Source: an uncultured Clostridia bacterium (GTDB taxonomy: Bacteria; Bacillota; Clostridia; Christensenellales; Borkfalkiaceae). Taken from it: 64,000 bases of DNA. The stretch is taken from contig CANQMN010000004.1 of the NCBI GenBank assembly GCA_947624965.1, positions 1 through 64,000 of the forward strand, in the 5' to 3' direction. The notes under the pieces are model-generated. The model was not told the DNA's origin, ran no database searches, and saw only the letters and a program-made list of their open reading frames with translations. A program made the translations under genes and the position numbers. The first letter of the stretch is position 1. Each line of letters opens with the position of its first letter. Positions 26,333 through 36,470 of the stretch are shown here, in pieces.

Positions 26333-27060
26333 GATCCCTCCGCATATTTCCCGCAGCGCAGGATGCGCCGCGCGTTCTCCACCCGTTCCCGCGCGGGAGG
26401 GGCGACCCCTTCGAGCGGGTACGCGATGCCCAAACGGCGGTATTTTTCCACGCCCAGCGTGTGATAGGGCAAAACTTCCGTCCGCTCCACGTTCGGAAGC
26501 GTTTGGATGAACGCCCGCGTGCGGGCGAGCGCACCGTCGTCGTCCGTGATCCCCGGAACGAGCACGTGCCGTATCCAGACGGGCACGCCCTGCTCGCAGA
26601 GATATTCCGCGAAGGCGCGCGGCGCCTCCCCCGAACAGCCCGTGAGCGCCCTGTGCGCCTGCTCGTCGATATGCTTGATATCGAGGAGAAACAGGTCGGT
26701 GAGCGAGACGAGCCGCCCGTAGCGCGCGTCGCCGCGGCGGAAGCAGATCCCCGAGGTGTCCACGCAGGTGTGCACGCCGTTCGCTTTGAGCAGGGTAAAG
26801 AGCTCGATGAGAAAGTCTATTTGCAGCAGCGGCTCGCCGCCGCTCACGGTAACGCCGCCCTTCCCCGCGAAATAACTGCGGTATTTGAGTGCTTCCCGCG
26901 CGACTTCCTCCGCGCTCTTCTCCGAGCCGCCGCCGATCTCCCACGTATCGGGATTGTGGCAATACTTGCAACGCATGGGACAGCCCTGCATGAACACGAC
27001 GAAGCGGATCCCCGGTCCGTCCACCGTGCCGAACGATTCGTACGAATGAATGCGCGCCAT
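26329..27060 (-). CDS. pflA: Pyruvate formate-lyase activating enzyme (radical SAM)
   Basis: 'MARIHSYESFGTVDGPGIRFVVFMQGCPMRCKYCHNPDTW' (CxxxCxxC). Confidence 0.95.
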   Translation of the reverse strand: MARIHSYESFGTVDGPGIRFVVFMQGCPMRCKYCHNPDTWEIGGGSEKSAEEVAREALKYRSYFAGKGGVTVSGGEPLLQIDFLIELFTLLKANGVHTCVDTSGICFRRGDARYGRLVSLTDLFLLDIKHIDEQAHRALTGCSGEAPRAFAEYLCEQGVPVWIRHVLVPGITDDDGALARTRAFIQTLPNVERTEVLPYHTLGVEKYRRLGIAYPLEGVAPPARERVENARRILRCGKYAEGS

Positions 27061-27222
27061 GTCCCCTCCGCGAGGCGTTCCGCCGTACCGATAATAAAAA
27101 GGCAATTTCTATCTTTCCCCCGATAAAAATTGCCCAGACGAACGGCGAAAAACGCGTCCTGCGGTCTCACGCGGTGCTCCGCTTTGTATCGTCAGATCCC
27201 GCAGGCGTTTCAAGTTGTATCT

Positions 27223-27251
27223 ATCATATCACCGATATGGGGGTTTGTCAA
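27223..27251 (-). promoter_or_regulatory. Sigma-A promoter TTGACA-N17-TATGAT for the pfl operon
   Basis: Reverse strand; ~165 nt upstream of pflA. Confidence 0.6.
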
Positions 27252-27470
27252 GCGAAAATCCGAATATTTTGTGGAAATTTTTTGACGCAACCACTAAATA
27301 TTGTGGTTCAAATAATTTTGAACACAATTTTCGGGCACGCGAAATTCGGGAAAACGCCTTGGACGGGCAAAGTTTCCGCGGCTTGAAAAAATTTCCGCGG
27401 ACGGTTTTTTTCGTAAAAGTCTTTACAAAAACGAAAAATGCGTGTATTCTTATAGTACGCGAGGCGAACG

Positions 27471-28505
27471 ATGAAAAAAAAGAAACAGCAGGCGGCGGAA
27501 GTTCAAACGCCCGAAACGGAAGAAAAGAAAATGACGATATACGAGTACGAGCAGAAGTACTCCAAACCCATGAACGCGCGGGGGGCGAAATTCCTCGTGC
27601 GGTTCCTTGCCGCCATCATCGGCATCTTCCTCTTTATCTGTCTCTTCTTCGTTACGATGAAGGTGTACGACATGAACGAGTACGCGGGCTACGCCGTGGG
27701 CGCCGTCGCCGTCCTCATCTTTATTTTCTTCTATATCGTACCCCTCGTGAGAATTATGCGGCTGGGACACTTCGTCACCAACGTGAACGCCTATAACGCC
27801 CGCAGCGCGCAGAAGCACAACAGGAAGGTGCGCCGCGACGTAGCCGAGAAAATTATCGACTTTACGGCGAAGGTGGAGGGCGTGGGCTGGTACGATTCGG
27901 AAGTCGTGGGGCGGCTCGCCATCGCCGTGAACACGAACGACGAGGAGAACATAAAATCTACGCTCACCGAACTTTACAAGGGCTGCGTGAAAAAATCGGC
28001 GAAACGGCTCATCGCGAAGAGCTCGCTCAAATCCGCGGCGTATTCCGCGATCTCGCAGGCGGCGAAAGTGGACACCATCCTCGTCATCGTCGTCAATTTG
28101 CAACTCATCAAAGATATCGTGTTCCTGTACGGGTTCCGCCCTTCGGACGCCCGCCTCGTGAAGATCTTCGCGCGCGTTTTGCAAAACTCCCTCATCGCCT
28201 ACGGCTTGGGCGGCGTGAGCGTGGGGAACAGCGTCGTAAAGACGATGGGCGACGCCGTGAAGGGCATCCCCCTCCTCGGCTCGGCGATCTCCGCCATCGT
28301 CGATTCCTCCATCCAGGGACTCGTGAACGGCACGCTGACGACGGTCATCGGCTACCAGACCATCCGCTACCTCAACGAGGAATACCGCTTGCAGGACATC
28401 CTCGACGGCGTGGACGTCTCCGAGACGCCCGTCGAATTGGAGGAGGCGTGCTCCGAGCTCGAAACGCAGCTCAAAAAGAAAAAGAAGCTCGCCGAAGCGA
28501 GCTGA
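27471..28505 (+). CDS. DUF697-like membrane protein
   Basis: 344 aa; two N-terminal TMs and 'LVIVVNLQLIKDIVFLYGFRPSDARLVKIFARVLQNSL...GIPLLGSAISAIVDSSIQGLVNGTLTTVIGYQTIRYL'. Confidence 0.65.
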   Translation: MKKKKQQAAEVQTPETEEKKMTIYEYEQKYSKPMNARGAKFLVRFLAAIIGIFLFICLFFVTMKVYDMNEYAGYAVGAVAVLIFIFFYIVPLVRIMRLGHFVTNVNAYNARSAQKHNRKVRRDVAEKIIDFTAKVEGVGWYDSEVVGRLAIAVNTNDEENIKSTLTELYKGCVKKSAKRLIAKSSLKSAAYSAISQAAKVDTILVIVVNLQLIKDIVFLYGFRPSDARLVKIFARVLQNSLIAYGLGGVSVGNSVVKTMGDAVKGIPLLGSAISAIVDSSIQGLVNGTLTTVIGYQTIRYLNEEYRLQDILDGVDVSETPVELEEACSELETQLKKKKKLAEAS

Positions 28506-28535
28506 ACCGCGCAGAAATTTCCAAACGCAAAATTC

Positions 28536-28566
28536 AAAAAGGGAGGCTTTTTCGCCTCCCTTTTAT
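28536..28566 (+). terminator. Intrinsic terminator
   Basis: AAAAGGGAGGC-ttttt-cGCCTCCCTTTT. Confidence 0.8.
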
Positions 28567-28585
28567 CTGTTTTTTGCCCGACGCG

Positions 28586-29578
28586 TCAACGCATCGCGAT
28601 CTTATCGAAGAGCGCGGCGTTCCCAAGCGCCCTTCCGCCGCCCAAAACGATGGACATCTGCGCGTCGCCCAAAACGTGCGTCTCCATTTGCAGTTTCTTC
28701 GAGAAATAATCCTCAAACCCCGCGAGCGCCGCGACGCCGCCCGAGACGTAGATGCCGCTCTTGTAGATGGCGGCGGACACCTCCGCGGGCAGTTTTTTGA
28801 GAATGAGTTCGGTGTATTCGAGGATCTTGTCCACATACACCTGCACGGGGAAGAGGATGTTCTCCGACGAGACGAGCACGGAGCGCGGCTTCCCCGTCGT
28901 AACGTCCCGCCCGTTGACCGCCGTGCTCTGGTTGTCGTTGGGAATGAGGCTCCCCACCGTGTTTTTGAGTTTTTCGCTCGTCTGCGCGCCGATTTTGAGA
29001 TTGTAGCGGTCGGCGATATGGTCGATGATGTGCACGTCCATGTTCGAGCCGCCCACGTTGATGGTGATCCCCGCGATGATGCCGTCCAGCGAGAAGGCGG
29101 CGACGGACGTCTTCCCCGCGCCGATATCGACCGTGAACACGGGGTTGCTCTCCGAGAGGGGGACGTCCTGCCCGAGCGCGACGAGATAGGGCGTCTCGGC
29201 GAAGTTCACGCGGGAGATGCCCGCCTCCTTCGCGACGCGGTAATATTTTTCGCGCGCGCTCTCCGAAAAGCCGCAGGGGACGCAGAAGAGCGCCTCCACC
29301 GCAAAGCTCCGCCGCGTGATTTTGGAAAGAAAGTATGAAAGGAGCGCGGCGGCTTGCTTCTCGTTTGCGATCTCTCCCTCGTATACGGGGAAATTTACGT
29401 CGGTGAGTTCCGCCGTCTTGCCGAGCAGACGCTTCGCGTCGTTGCCGAACGCGCGGATCTCGCCCGTATCCCTCTGCACCGTAACGCACGTCGCCTCGGC
29501 GAGCACGATGCCGCTCCCGAGCTTGTAGATTTTCGTGACAGATGTGCCGAAATCGATGGCAAGTTTCAACATTTGCAT
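28586..29578 (-). CDS. mreB: MreB/Mbl-family actin-like protein
   Basis: 'LKLAIDFGTSVTKIY', 'VFTVDIGAGKTSVAAFSLDGI', 'VNVGGSNMDVHI', 'YVSGGVAALAGFEDYFS'; start could be 29572. Confidence 0.8.
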   Translation of the reverse strand: MQMLKLAIDFGTSVTKIYKLGSGIVLAEATCVTVQRDTGEIRAFGNDAKRLLGKTAELTDVNFPVYEGEIANEKQAAALLSYFLSKITRRSFAVEALFCVPCGFSESAREKYYRVAKEAGISRVNFAETPYLVALGQDVPLSESNPVFTVDIGAGKTSVAAFSLDGIIAGITINVGGSNMDVHIIDHIADRYNLKIGAQTSEKLKNTVGSLIPNDNQSTAVNGRDVTTGKPRSVLVSSENILFPVQVYVDKILEYTELILKKLPAEVSAAIYKSGIYVSGGVAALAGFEDYFSKKLQMETHVLGDAQMSIVLGGGRALGNAALFDKIAMR

Positions 29579-30135
29579 CCTCCGAACGCCCTTTTCAGCA
29601 TGGCGTCCACTTCCCGCGCGGGCAGGCCCATGACGTTTTCGTATCCCCCCTCCTCGCACCGTACGAACGGGGAAAGATCCTGTATCCCGTATGCGCCCGC
29701 CTTGTCGAGCGGGCTCCCGCTCGCGCAATACCGTTCGATGAGCTCCTCGCCGAGCGGGGCGATCTCGACCTTCGTTTTCACGACCTGTTCCTGCCGCCCC
29801 TCCGCGGAGAGCAGACAGACGCCCGTGTACACAAAATGTTCCCGCCCGCTCAAAAAGCGGAGCATGCGGCGCGCGTCCGCCCCGTCCTTCGGCTTGCCCA
29901 AGATGCGCCCGTCCGCCTCCACGACGGTGTCCGCGCCGAGCACGAGCGCGGACGGAAAGCGGGAGAACACCTCCTCCGCCTTTCCCCGCGCGAACGTGAG
30001 GACGGTATCGCGCGCAGAGAGCCCCTTTGCCGATTCCTCGAACAAAGAGGGCTCCACGGTAAATTCGTATCCGAGTTTTCCGAGCAGTTCCCGCCGCCGC
30101 GGCGACGCGCTTGCGAGAACGAGCGCGCGCCTCAT
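29566..30135 (-). CDS. maf: Maf family nucleotide pyrophosphatase
   Basis: 'LVLASASPRRRELLGKLGYEF', 'LGADTVVEADGRILGKPKD', 'DKAGAYGIQ'. Confidence 0.94.
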   Translation of the reverse strand: MRRALVLASASPRRRELLGKLGYEFTVEPSLFEESAKGLSARDTVLTFARGKAEEVFSRFPSALVLGADTVVEADGRILGKPKDGADARRMLRFLSGREHFVYTGVCLLSAEGRQEQVVKTKVEIAPLGEELIERYCASGSPLDKAGAYGIQDLSPFVRCEEGGYENVMGLPAREVDAMLKRAFGGCKC

Positions 30136-31646
30136 AGAATTTCGAGATTCTTGCGGAAGGCGCGCTTGAATTCCGCGTTCGCGAGCATTGCCTGCCTGAT
30201 CTCCAACGCGGCGTCGCCCGCGAGCTCCGTCTTCATGATGACGGAGTCGCCCAAAACGTCGCAGTTGATGCCGGTTACCATGCCGAGCCCGTCGCGGTCG
30301 AGACATTCCGCGATGCGCAGGAGCACGCCGAGCTTTTTCACGATGTCGAGATCCTCTTCGTTTACGATGTCCTTGTACTTCGCCCACTCGGAGAGGTTGA
30401 CGTCCTCCTTGCGGTGGCATCCCGCAACGAACGCGGCGAGAACGATCTCGCGGTGGGTCGCGCCGTAGATGCCCGCGTTGAGGATCATGTAACGGCTGTG
30501 GTTCTGGTGGTTATAGTAGCGCACTTTCAAGCCGCAGTCGTGCAGGCTCGCGGCGATTTTGAGCACTTTGAGATAGATGCGCGGGAACTTGTGCAGTACG
30601 CGCAGCTGTTTGAAGAGCTGGATGGAGAGATGGACGACGTGCTCCACGTGCTTTTCGTTGCAGCCGTAGTATTTTACGAGCGTGTTGAGCGAATAGGACA
30701 AGACGTCCGAAATAGGGCGCTCCACGGTGAGCGGGATCGCCTGGTTGAACATGATGCCCTCCCGAAGCCCGCATCCGCCCACGGTGAACGATTCGATGTG
30801 CAGATAGTCGGTGAACGCCTTCACGATGGCGAGCGCGGCGGGCATGATGTCCGCGCGGGCGGGCGACAGCCCGCGGATGCGCTTGCGCTTTTCCACGTCC
30901 AGAACGCGCACCATCTCGTAGATGGAGCGAAAGTCGTCCGTCGCAAACTGGTAATTGTGCACCGTATCGAGCGGATATTTGCGCACGATGCGGTTGATCT
31001 TGTAGAGATTGCGGAAGGAACCGCCGACGCCGATCATCTGGGTGTCCGGTTCCACCTCGGAGAGCCACTCTATCTTTTTGAACTGCTCGGTGAAAAATTC
31101 TTCGATCTTCGCCGTTTGCTCCTCGGGCGAGACGCCGTCGTCCGCAAAGAGATCGGTCAGCGTTACCGCGCCGAAGGCAAGCGTTTCGTGGTGCAACACG
31201 CACCTACGGTTGTAATAGATGATCTTCGTGCTCCCGCCGCCGATTTCGAGGATGATCCCCTTGGGAATGTCCATCGAATTGATGACGCCGCGGTAGACGA
31301 GGGTCGCCTCTTCGTCCTCCGAGAGAACGTCCACGCGGATGCCGCAGGTCGCCTGGATCTCGTCGAGGAAGGAGCGCTGGTTCTTCGCGCGGCGGACCGC
31401 CGCCGTCGCGACCGCGATGATGCGCTCCACGCCGCTCGCGTCGCAGAGCCGTTTGAACATTTTGAGCGTGCGGATCGTCTCCGCAACCCGCTGGGGTTTG
31501 AGGAAGCCGTCCCTATCCATGTCGTGCCCGAGCCGCACCGTCTCTTTGAGCTCGTCCTCTACCATGAAATGCCCCTCTCCGAAGAGCTGCACGATGACCA
31601 ATCGCGCGGAATTCGAGCCCAGGTCGATGATCCCGATTTTCTCCAT
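30132..31646 (-). CDS. ppx: Ppx/GppA phosphatase family protein
   Basis: 'IGIIDLGSNSARLVIVQL', 'ILEIGGGSTKIIYY', HD-like C-terminal half. Confidence 0.9.
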   Translation of the reverse strand: MEKIGIIDLGSNSARLVIVQLFGEGHFMVEDELKETVRLGHDMDRDGFLKPQRVAETIRTLKMFKRLCDASGVERIIAVATAAVRRAKNQRSFLDEIQATCGIRVDVLSEDEEATLVYRGVINSMDIPKGIILEIGGGSTKIIYYNRRCVLHHETLAFGAVTLTDLFADDGVSPEEQTAKIEEFFTEQFKKIEWLSEVEPDTQMIGVGGSFRNLYKINRIVRKYPLDTVHNYQFATDDFRSIYEMVRVLDVEKRKRIRGLSPARADIMPAALAIVKAFTDYLHIESFTVGGCGLREGIMFNQAIPLTVERPISDVLSYSLNTLVKYYGCNEKHVEHVVHLSIQLFKQLRVLHKFPRIYLKVLKIAASLHDCGLKVRYYNHQNHSRYMILNAGIYGATHREIVLAAFVAGCHRKEDVNLSEWAKYKDIVNEEDLDIVKKLGVLLRIAECLDRDGLGMVTGINCDVLGDSVIMKTELAGDAALEIRQAMLANAEFKRAFRKNLEIL

Positions 31647-31788
31647 TCTGTCCCGTCCTTTTCGGCTTATTTTCTTTTCGGTCCGATATCTCCCTACTAT
31701 AAACTATCCTGTTGACATTTTAGCATATGAAATGCCGTTTGTCTATACCCTTTGAAAAAATATTTCCCCTTTCGCGGGAACTTTTTCC

Positions 31789-32199
31789 CTATTTCGGACG
31801 TTTTTCGGGAGCGGAGCAGGCGCGGCTCTTTTCTTTCGTCTGCGCGAGCGCGCCGCGCAGTTCAAAAAAGGACAAAACGACGAGAAAAACGCCGAATCCC
31901 TTTTTCAGCGCGGCGGCGGGCAGCGCGACGGCAAGAAGGGAAAAGAGCGCGGAAAACAGCAGTGCGGGCAGGACGAGAAAGGCGACGCCCTCCCGTCGCA
32001 CGAGCCCGTTTTTCGCGTGCACGGCGAGCGCGGCGGTCGCCATGGGGAGAAAGGACAGAAGATTGACCCCCTGCGCCGCCGTCTGCGGGACGCCGCACGC
32101 AAGGGTGAGGAGCGGGATGAGCGCCGCGCCGCCGCCCATTCCCATTCCGCCCAGCGCGCCGCCCGCGACCCCGCACAAAAAGAGCACGATGAAGGACAT
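31789..32199 (-). CDS. TSUP (TauE/SafE) half-permease
   Basis: 136 aa; 'GVAGGALGGMGMGGGAALIPLLTLACGVPQTAAQGVNLLSFLP'. Confidence 0.75.
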   Translation of the reverse strand: MSFIVLFLCGVAGGALGGMGMGGGAALIPLLTLACGVPQTAAQGVNLLSFLPMATAALAVHAKNGLVRREGVAFLVLPALLFSALFSLLAVALPAAALKKGFGVFLVVLSFFELRGALAQTKEKSRACSAPEKRPK

Positions 32200-32552
32200 C
32201 AGAACACGCTCCAAAGCCCCGCGGCGAGCATGAGCGCGGCAAATGCGAAGCGGAGCGCGGGCGCGGGCAGACGGGGTAGGAGCCGCGCGCCGACCGATCC
32301 CCCCGCAAAGACGCCGAGCGCGACGGGGACGAGCACCGCGACCGGGACGAACCCCGAGAACAGATAGATCGCCGCGCTCACGCAGCAGACGGGAAAAATT
32401 ACGGCGAGCGCGGTCGCATGCGCGCTCGCATCGGAGAGCGCAGCGCGGCGCAGGAGCGGGACGGCGACCATTCCCCCGCCGCCGCCGAAGAGCCCGTTCG
32501 CCGCGCCCACGAGCGCGCCGCCCGCGAGAAAGCTCTTTTTTTGCGCCGTCAT
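32199..32552 (-). CDS. TSUP (TauE/SafE) half-permease
   Basis: 117 aa; 'GALVGAANGLFGGGGGMVAVPLL ... SAHATALAVIFPVCCVSAAIYLFSGFV'. Confidence 0.75.
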   Translation of the reverse strand: MTAQKKSFLAGGALVGAANGLFGGGGGMVAVPLLRRAALSDASAHATALAVIFPVCCVSAAIYLFSGFVPVAVLVPVALGVFAGGSVGARLLPRLPAPALRFAFAALMLAAGLWSVF

Positions 32553-32776
32553 CCGTCCGCACCTCCTTTTTTGCCGCTTTTCGCGCGCCCGCAAGCGCGC
32601 TCACGCGTGGCAGTTCGCTTGCAGTTTGCCCGAAACGCAAAAATTTTTGCTTTTTTTCGGCGATTTCACGCGGAATTGCTTGCGTATCCTCGCAAATTAT
32701 ATTAAAATAGACGTATCTGTGAAAATTTAACTCGGGTCGGCGGCGTTTTGCGCGCCGCCCGCAAAAGGAACGTTCT

Positions 32777-35700
32777 ATGGCAAAACTGTTTCAAAAGGGT
32801 AAAGGCAGAAAGCGCGCGATGACCGCGCTCTCCGCGCTCTTGGCGGTCTCCCTTTCGTTGGGAGTCGCCGCGGCGTGCTCCACCGCCGCGGAGAAAAGCG
32901 ACGACGACGCGGACACCGCGACGTTGCCCGTCGATTCCCAACTCATCAAAAACGGAAACTTCGAGTTCTACGACGAAGTCGTAAAAGAGGAAGTGAAGGA
33001 GAAGAAGAACCTCATCTCCACGCCCAACAGCTGGACGTTCTATTCGGGCTCCCCTTCTTCGGACACCGCCTCCGGCATCGTCGACGCCGAGGAGTGGGGC
33101 TACCTCTCCGCGACGGGCGGCAGGACGCTGCAATCGATCGACGACGCCGTCGCCCACTGGAACGACGACGACGTTACGGCTTACGACCGCCTCAAATTTT
33201 ACCGCGATTTCAAGACGGACATCGATGCGCTCGAAGACGGGTCCGAGGCGAAGGAGCTGTTCGACGAATACAGCTTCCGCGTCGATTTCGAGGACCTCGA
33301 ATATCTCAACGAAGCGGGTACGGAGCTGAAACTCCACAACGACGCCGCCCAGCGCCAAAACGGCGACACAAGCGTTCTCATGATCCACAACCGCCGCACG
33401 TCCGAGAGCGTGCGCGGCACCGCGCAATATTATAATTCGAGCACGACCGTCACCCTCGAAAGCGGCACGGCGGCGGAGCTCTCCGTATGGGTAAAGACGG
33501 CGGCGCTCTATCACTACAAGGCGAACGCCGATCCCGAGGACGATATCTCCGTCAGCCGGCGCGCGGGCGCCTATATCGGCGTTACGCAGACGGTGGGCGG
33601 CACGACGCTCGAAGAGATGCGCGTGAAGAACATCAATACCGACGGCATCGTGAACGACAACGGCTGGCAGCAGTACACGATCTATATCCGCGCGAGCTCG
33701 TATGCGACGAGCACCTTCCGCATCAAACTCGGGCTCGGGCTCGGCTCCTCCGACGACAGATACGAGGCGGTGGACGGCTTCGCCTTCTTCGACGACCTCG
33801 AATGCAAGCTCATCTCCTCCGCGGAATACGATAAAAAGACGGCGACGACCCTCGTCCCCGAAAATCACCAGTGCTCCATCTTCTCGCGCGTTACCTCGAA
33901 GATCAACGAGAAGGAATTCGATATGGACACGGTGGAGGGCATCCCCGCGTTCGCGCTCGATCTCGACGGTGCGAGCTCTTACGACACCTATTCCATTGCG
34001 GACATCACCGACGCCGACATCACGCTCACCGAGGAAAAATCGGGTAGAAAGACGTGGACCTCCGCCGACAACGGCGCGCCCGACAACCGCACCGAAGCCT
34101 CCGTCCCCGAGAACGAGCGCAACATCGCGACCAAGACGACGTTCGCCGACCTCGCGACCATGGAAAACGGCTACCTCGGCTCCATCTACGAAGAGTCCCT
34201 CGCGGACAAGTTCCCCTTCTACGATGAGGCGACGGGCGATGTGAACGAGGACGAGGACATCATCTTCATCCTCTCGGCGAACGGCGCGGCGTACACCGCG
34301 AAGCTCCCCACGATCACCCTTGCGGCGGGCAAGAACATGCTCCTCTCCTTCTGGGTGAAGACGGGCGACCTCCCCTCCGACAAGAGCGGCGCGGGCGCCA
34401 TCCTCGTGGACGGGGAGAACAAGACCATCGTCTCCCCCTTCGACACGAACGACCTTGCGACCGTCGATCTCGACGACGAACATAAGGACATCTATCTCGG
34501 CTGGACGCAGTGCTTCTTCTTCGTTTCCAACGAGACGGAGACCGCCAAGACTTTCCACATCGAACTGACGTACGGTCCCACCTCCCTCGCGAGCGCGACA
34601 TCCGAGAGCTTTGCGGGCGGCTGGGCGGCGTTCACGCGGTTCCGCTGCCATACGGACTTCTCGGATACCCTCATGAGCTACGCGCCTTCGAGCGGCGACC
34701 GCGCCAAGAAGGTGAGCCTCAAAGGGACGGTGGACCCCGCGACGCGGTTCGACACCGTGAAGGCGGGCGAGGACATCGAGCACGATCTCGCGCTTCCCAC
34801 CAACTTTACGGGCATCGTCTCGGGCAGCCGCTATGTGGATCCCGAGGGCAGCGCCGAAAACGTGCGGCCGGAGGGGCTCTACGCAGGGCTTCTCAACAAG
34901 GGTTACGCGGCAAACTATGCGGAGACGACGGGAGACACCCCGGAGCAGACGGCATGGAAGTCCAAGCTCGGGCTCACGGGCGGGACGGACGGCGCGGCAT
35001 GGTGGACGAATACATTCGGCAACGCGAGTCAGCCGCTCGCGATCGTAAACACCGCGGAAACGCCCGTCGCCTCGTACGGTTTCTTCGCCAACGAGAGCAC
35101 GATCGCGGCGAACTCTTACCAGAGCGTCTCCGTGCGCGTGAAACTCTCCGAGGGCGCGACCGCGTACGTCTATCTCACGGATAAGTCCGATCTCAAAAAG
35201 GGCTTCGGGACCCGCCTTTCCACCAACCTGCCCGCTACGACCTACTGGTACGACGACGAGGGCAACGTGTGTGCGAAGGATCCCGCGGACGACGCGTTCA
35301 ACGCCGAAACGGATATCCTCTACTATCTCGAAGAGAACGGTCTGTACACCAAGAAAGGGGATACGAGCGGCGACTACTATGCCAACCTCGCCAACTACGA
35401 GGTGAAGAACGGCAACCTCGTAACGAAGGACGGCGCCGACGCGTTCTACGGCAAAACGGACAACGGCACGACGACCTACTACGCCTATTACGACAGCGAC
35501 ACGAAGGAATATTCCCTTCCCGTGAAGCCTCTTCCCGTCGTGGACGAAGAGGGCAACTCCATCACGCGTTACGCCTATACGTCCGCGAACACGAAGGAAG
35601 CCGTCATCAAGGTAACGGGCGGCGCGACCGAGGAATGGGTGGACGTCCTGTTCTACGTGCATACGGGCAACGAAGCCAAAACGTACCGCCTCGAAGTTTG

Positions 35701-36427
35701 GGCGGGCGCGCGCACGGACGATCCGACGACGACGGAGAACGAGGCGCAGATCCCCGCGGGGAGCCATGTGTTCTTCGACAACTATAAGACGCCCGACGTC
35801 TCCTCCGACTTCTCCACGTTGCAGCAGGAAGCGGTAGACGCGCTCATCGGTAGCGGCGCCGCGACGGACGAGGACGACCGTCTCACCGACGGGAACATCG
35901 CGCTGTATTACACCTATACCTTCTACGATTCCCCTTCCTATCTCCGCTACGACAAGAACGAAGATACCGAGGAGCGCGGCAATCCCTGGATCGACTACAA
36001 GCAATCCGACTATTCGGAGACGCTCGTCTACCTCTACTGCGCGGACGCCGACGGTTCCCTGCTCGGCGCGGGCGCGTCCCATTCCATCTTCCTCGACTAC
36101 TCCGCCGTGGACTTCAAGCCCGATGAAGCGGAGCTCGACGACGCGGATGCGGAAGAGGACGAGGAAGAGGCGACCGAATCGGAGACGAACATCTGGCTCG
36201 TCATTTCTTCGGGCGTGCTTGCGTTCGTGCTCATCTTCGCGGTGTTCGCGGTCGCGATCCGCATGATCCTCAAAAAACTTCGCAAGAGCGGCAAGATAAA
36301 GCCCAAGCAGCCCAAGGCGAAGAAGAGACCCGCGCCGCAGAAACAGCAGCCCGCGCCCGAAGAGGAAAAGGCGCCCGAAGCGCCCGAAAAACCCGCGGCG
36401 GACGAGGACGATCCTTACAACGAATAA
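32777..36427 (+). CDS. Large lipoprotein-like surface protein with C-terminal TM and Lys/Pro-rich tail
   Basis: 1216 aa; 'LLAVSLSLGVAAACSTAAEK' lipobox-like; 'LIKNGNFEFYDE', 'AELSVWVKT', 'NMLLSFWVKTGD'; TM 'WLVISSGVLAFVLIFAVFAVAIRMI'; tail 'KPKQPKAKKRPAPQKQQPAPEEEKAPEAPEKPA'. Confidence 0.7.
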   Translation: MAKLFQKGKGRKRAMTALSALLAVSLSLGVAAACSTAAEKSDDDADTATLPVDSQLIKNGNFEFYDEVVKEEVKEKKNLISTPNSWTFYSGSPSSDTASGIVDAEEWGYLSATGGRTLQSIDDAVAHWNDDDVTAYDRLKFYRDFKTDIDALEDGSEAKELFDEYSFRVDFEDLEYLNEAGTELKLHNDAAQRQNGDTSVLMIHNRRTSESVRGTAQYYNSSTTVTLESGTAAELSVWVKTAALYHYKANADPEDDISVSRRAGAYIGVTQTVGGTTLEEMRVKNINTDGIVNDNGWQQYTIYIRASSYATSTFRIKLGLGLGSSDDRYEAVDGFAFFDDLECKLISSAEYDKKTATTLVPENHQCSIFSRVTSKINEKEFDMDTVEGIPAFALDLDGASSYDTYSIADITDADITLTEEKSGRKTWTSADNGAPDNRTEASVPENERNIATKTTFADLATMENGYLGSIYEESLADKFPFYDEATGDVNEDEDIIFILSANGAAYTAKLPTITLAAGKNMLLSFWVKTGDLPSDKSGAGAILVDGENKTIVSPFDTNDLATVDLDDEHKDIYLGWTQCFFFVSNETETAKTFHIELTYGPTSLASATSESFAGGWAAFTRFRCHTDFSDTLMSYAPSSGDRAKKVSLKGTVDPATRFDTVKAGEDIEHDLALPTNFTGIVSGSRYVDPEGSAENVRPEGLYAGLLNKGYAANYAETTGDTPEQTAWKSKLGLTGGTDGAAWWTNTFGNASQPLAIVNTAETPVASYGFFANESTIAANSYQSVSVRVKLSEGATAYVYLTDKSDLKKGFGTRLSTNLPATTYWYDDEGNVCAKDPADDAFNAETDILYYLEENGLYTKKGDTSGDYYANLANYEVKNGNLVTKDGADAFYGKTDNGTTTYYAYYDSDTKEYSLPVKPLPVVDEEGNSITRYAYTSANTKEAVIKVTGGATEEWVDVLFYVHTGNEAKTYRLEVWAGARTDDPTTTENEAQIPAGSHVFFDNYKTPDVSSDFSTLQQEAVDALIGSGAATDEDDRLTDGNIALYYTYTFYDSPSYLRYDKNEDTEERGNPWIDYKQSDYSETLVYLYCADADGSLLGAGASHSIFLDYSAVDFKPDEAELDDADAEEDEEEATESETNIWLVISSGVLAFVLIFAVFAVAIRMILKKLRKSGKIKPKQPKAKKRPAPQKQQPAPEEEKAPEAPEKPAADEDDPYNE

Positions 36428-36429
36428 GC

Positions 36430-36458
36430 AAAAAACGGCAACGCAAGTTGCCGTTTTT
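36430..36458 (+). terminator. Intrinsic terminator
   Basis: AAAAACGGCAAC-gcaa-GTTGCCGTTTTT. Confidence 0.85.
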
Positions 36459-36470
36459 CATCGGTGGAAC

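Noticed and set aside
32702-36082. 1126-aa minus-strand ORF opposite the large surface protein
   Set aside because: Arg/Val-rich shadow ORF typical of high-GC antisense frames; the plus strand has signal peptide, TM and protein-like composition.
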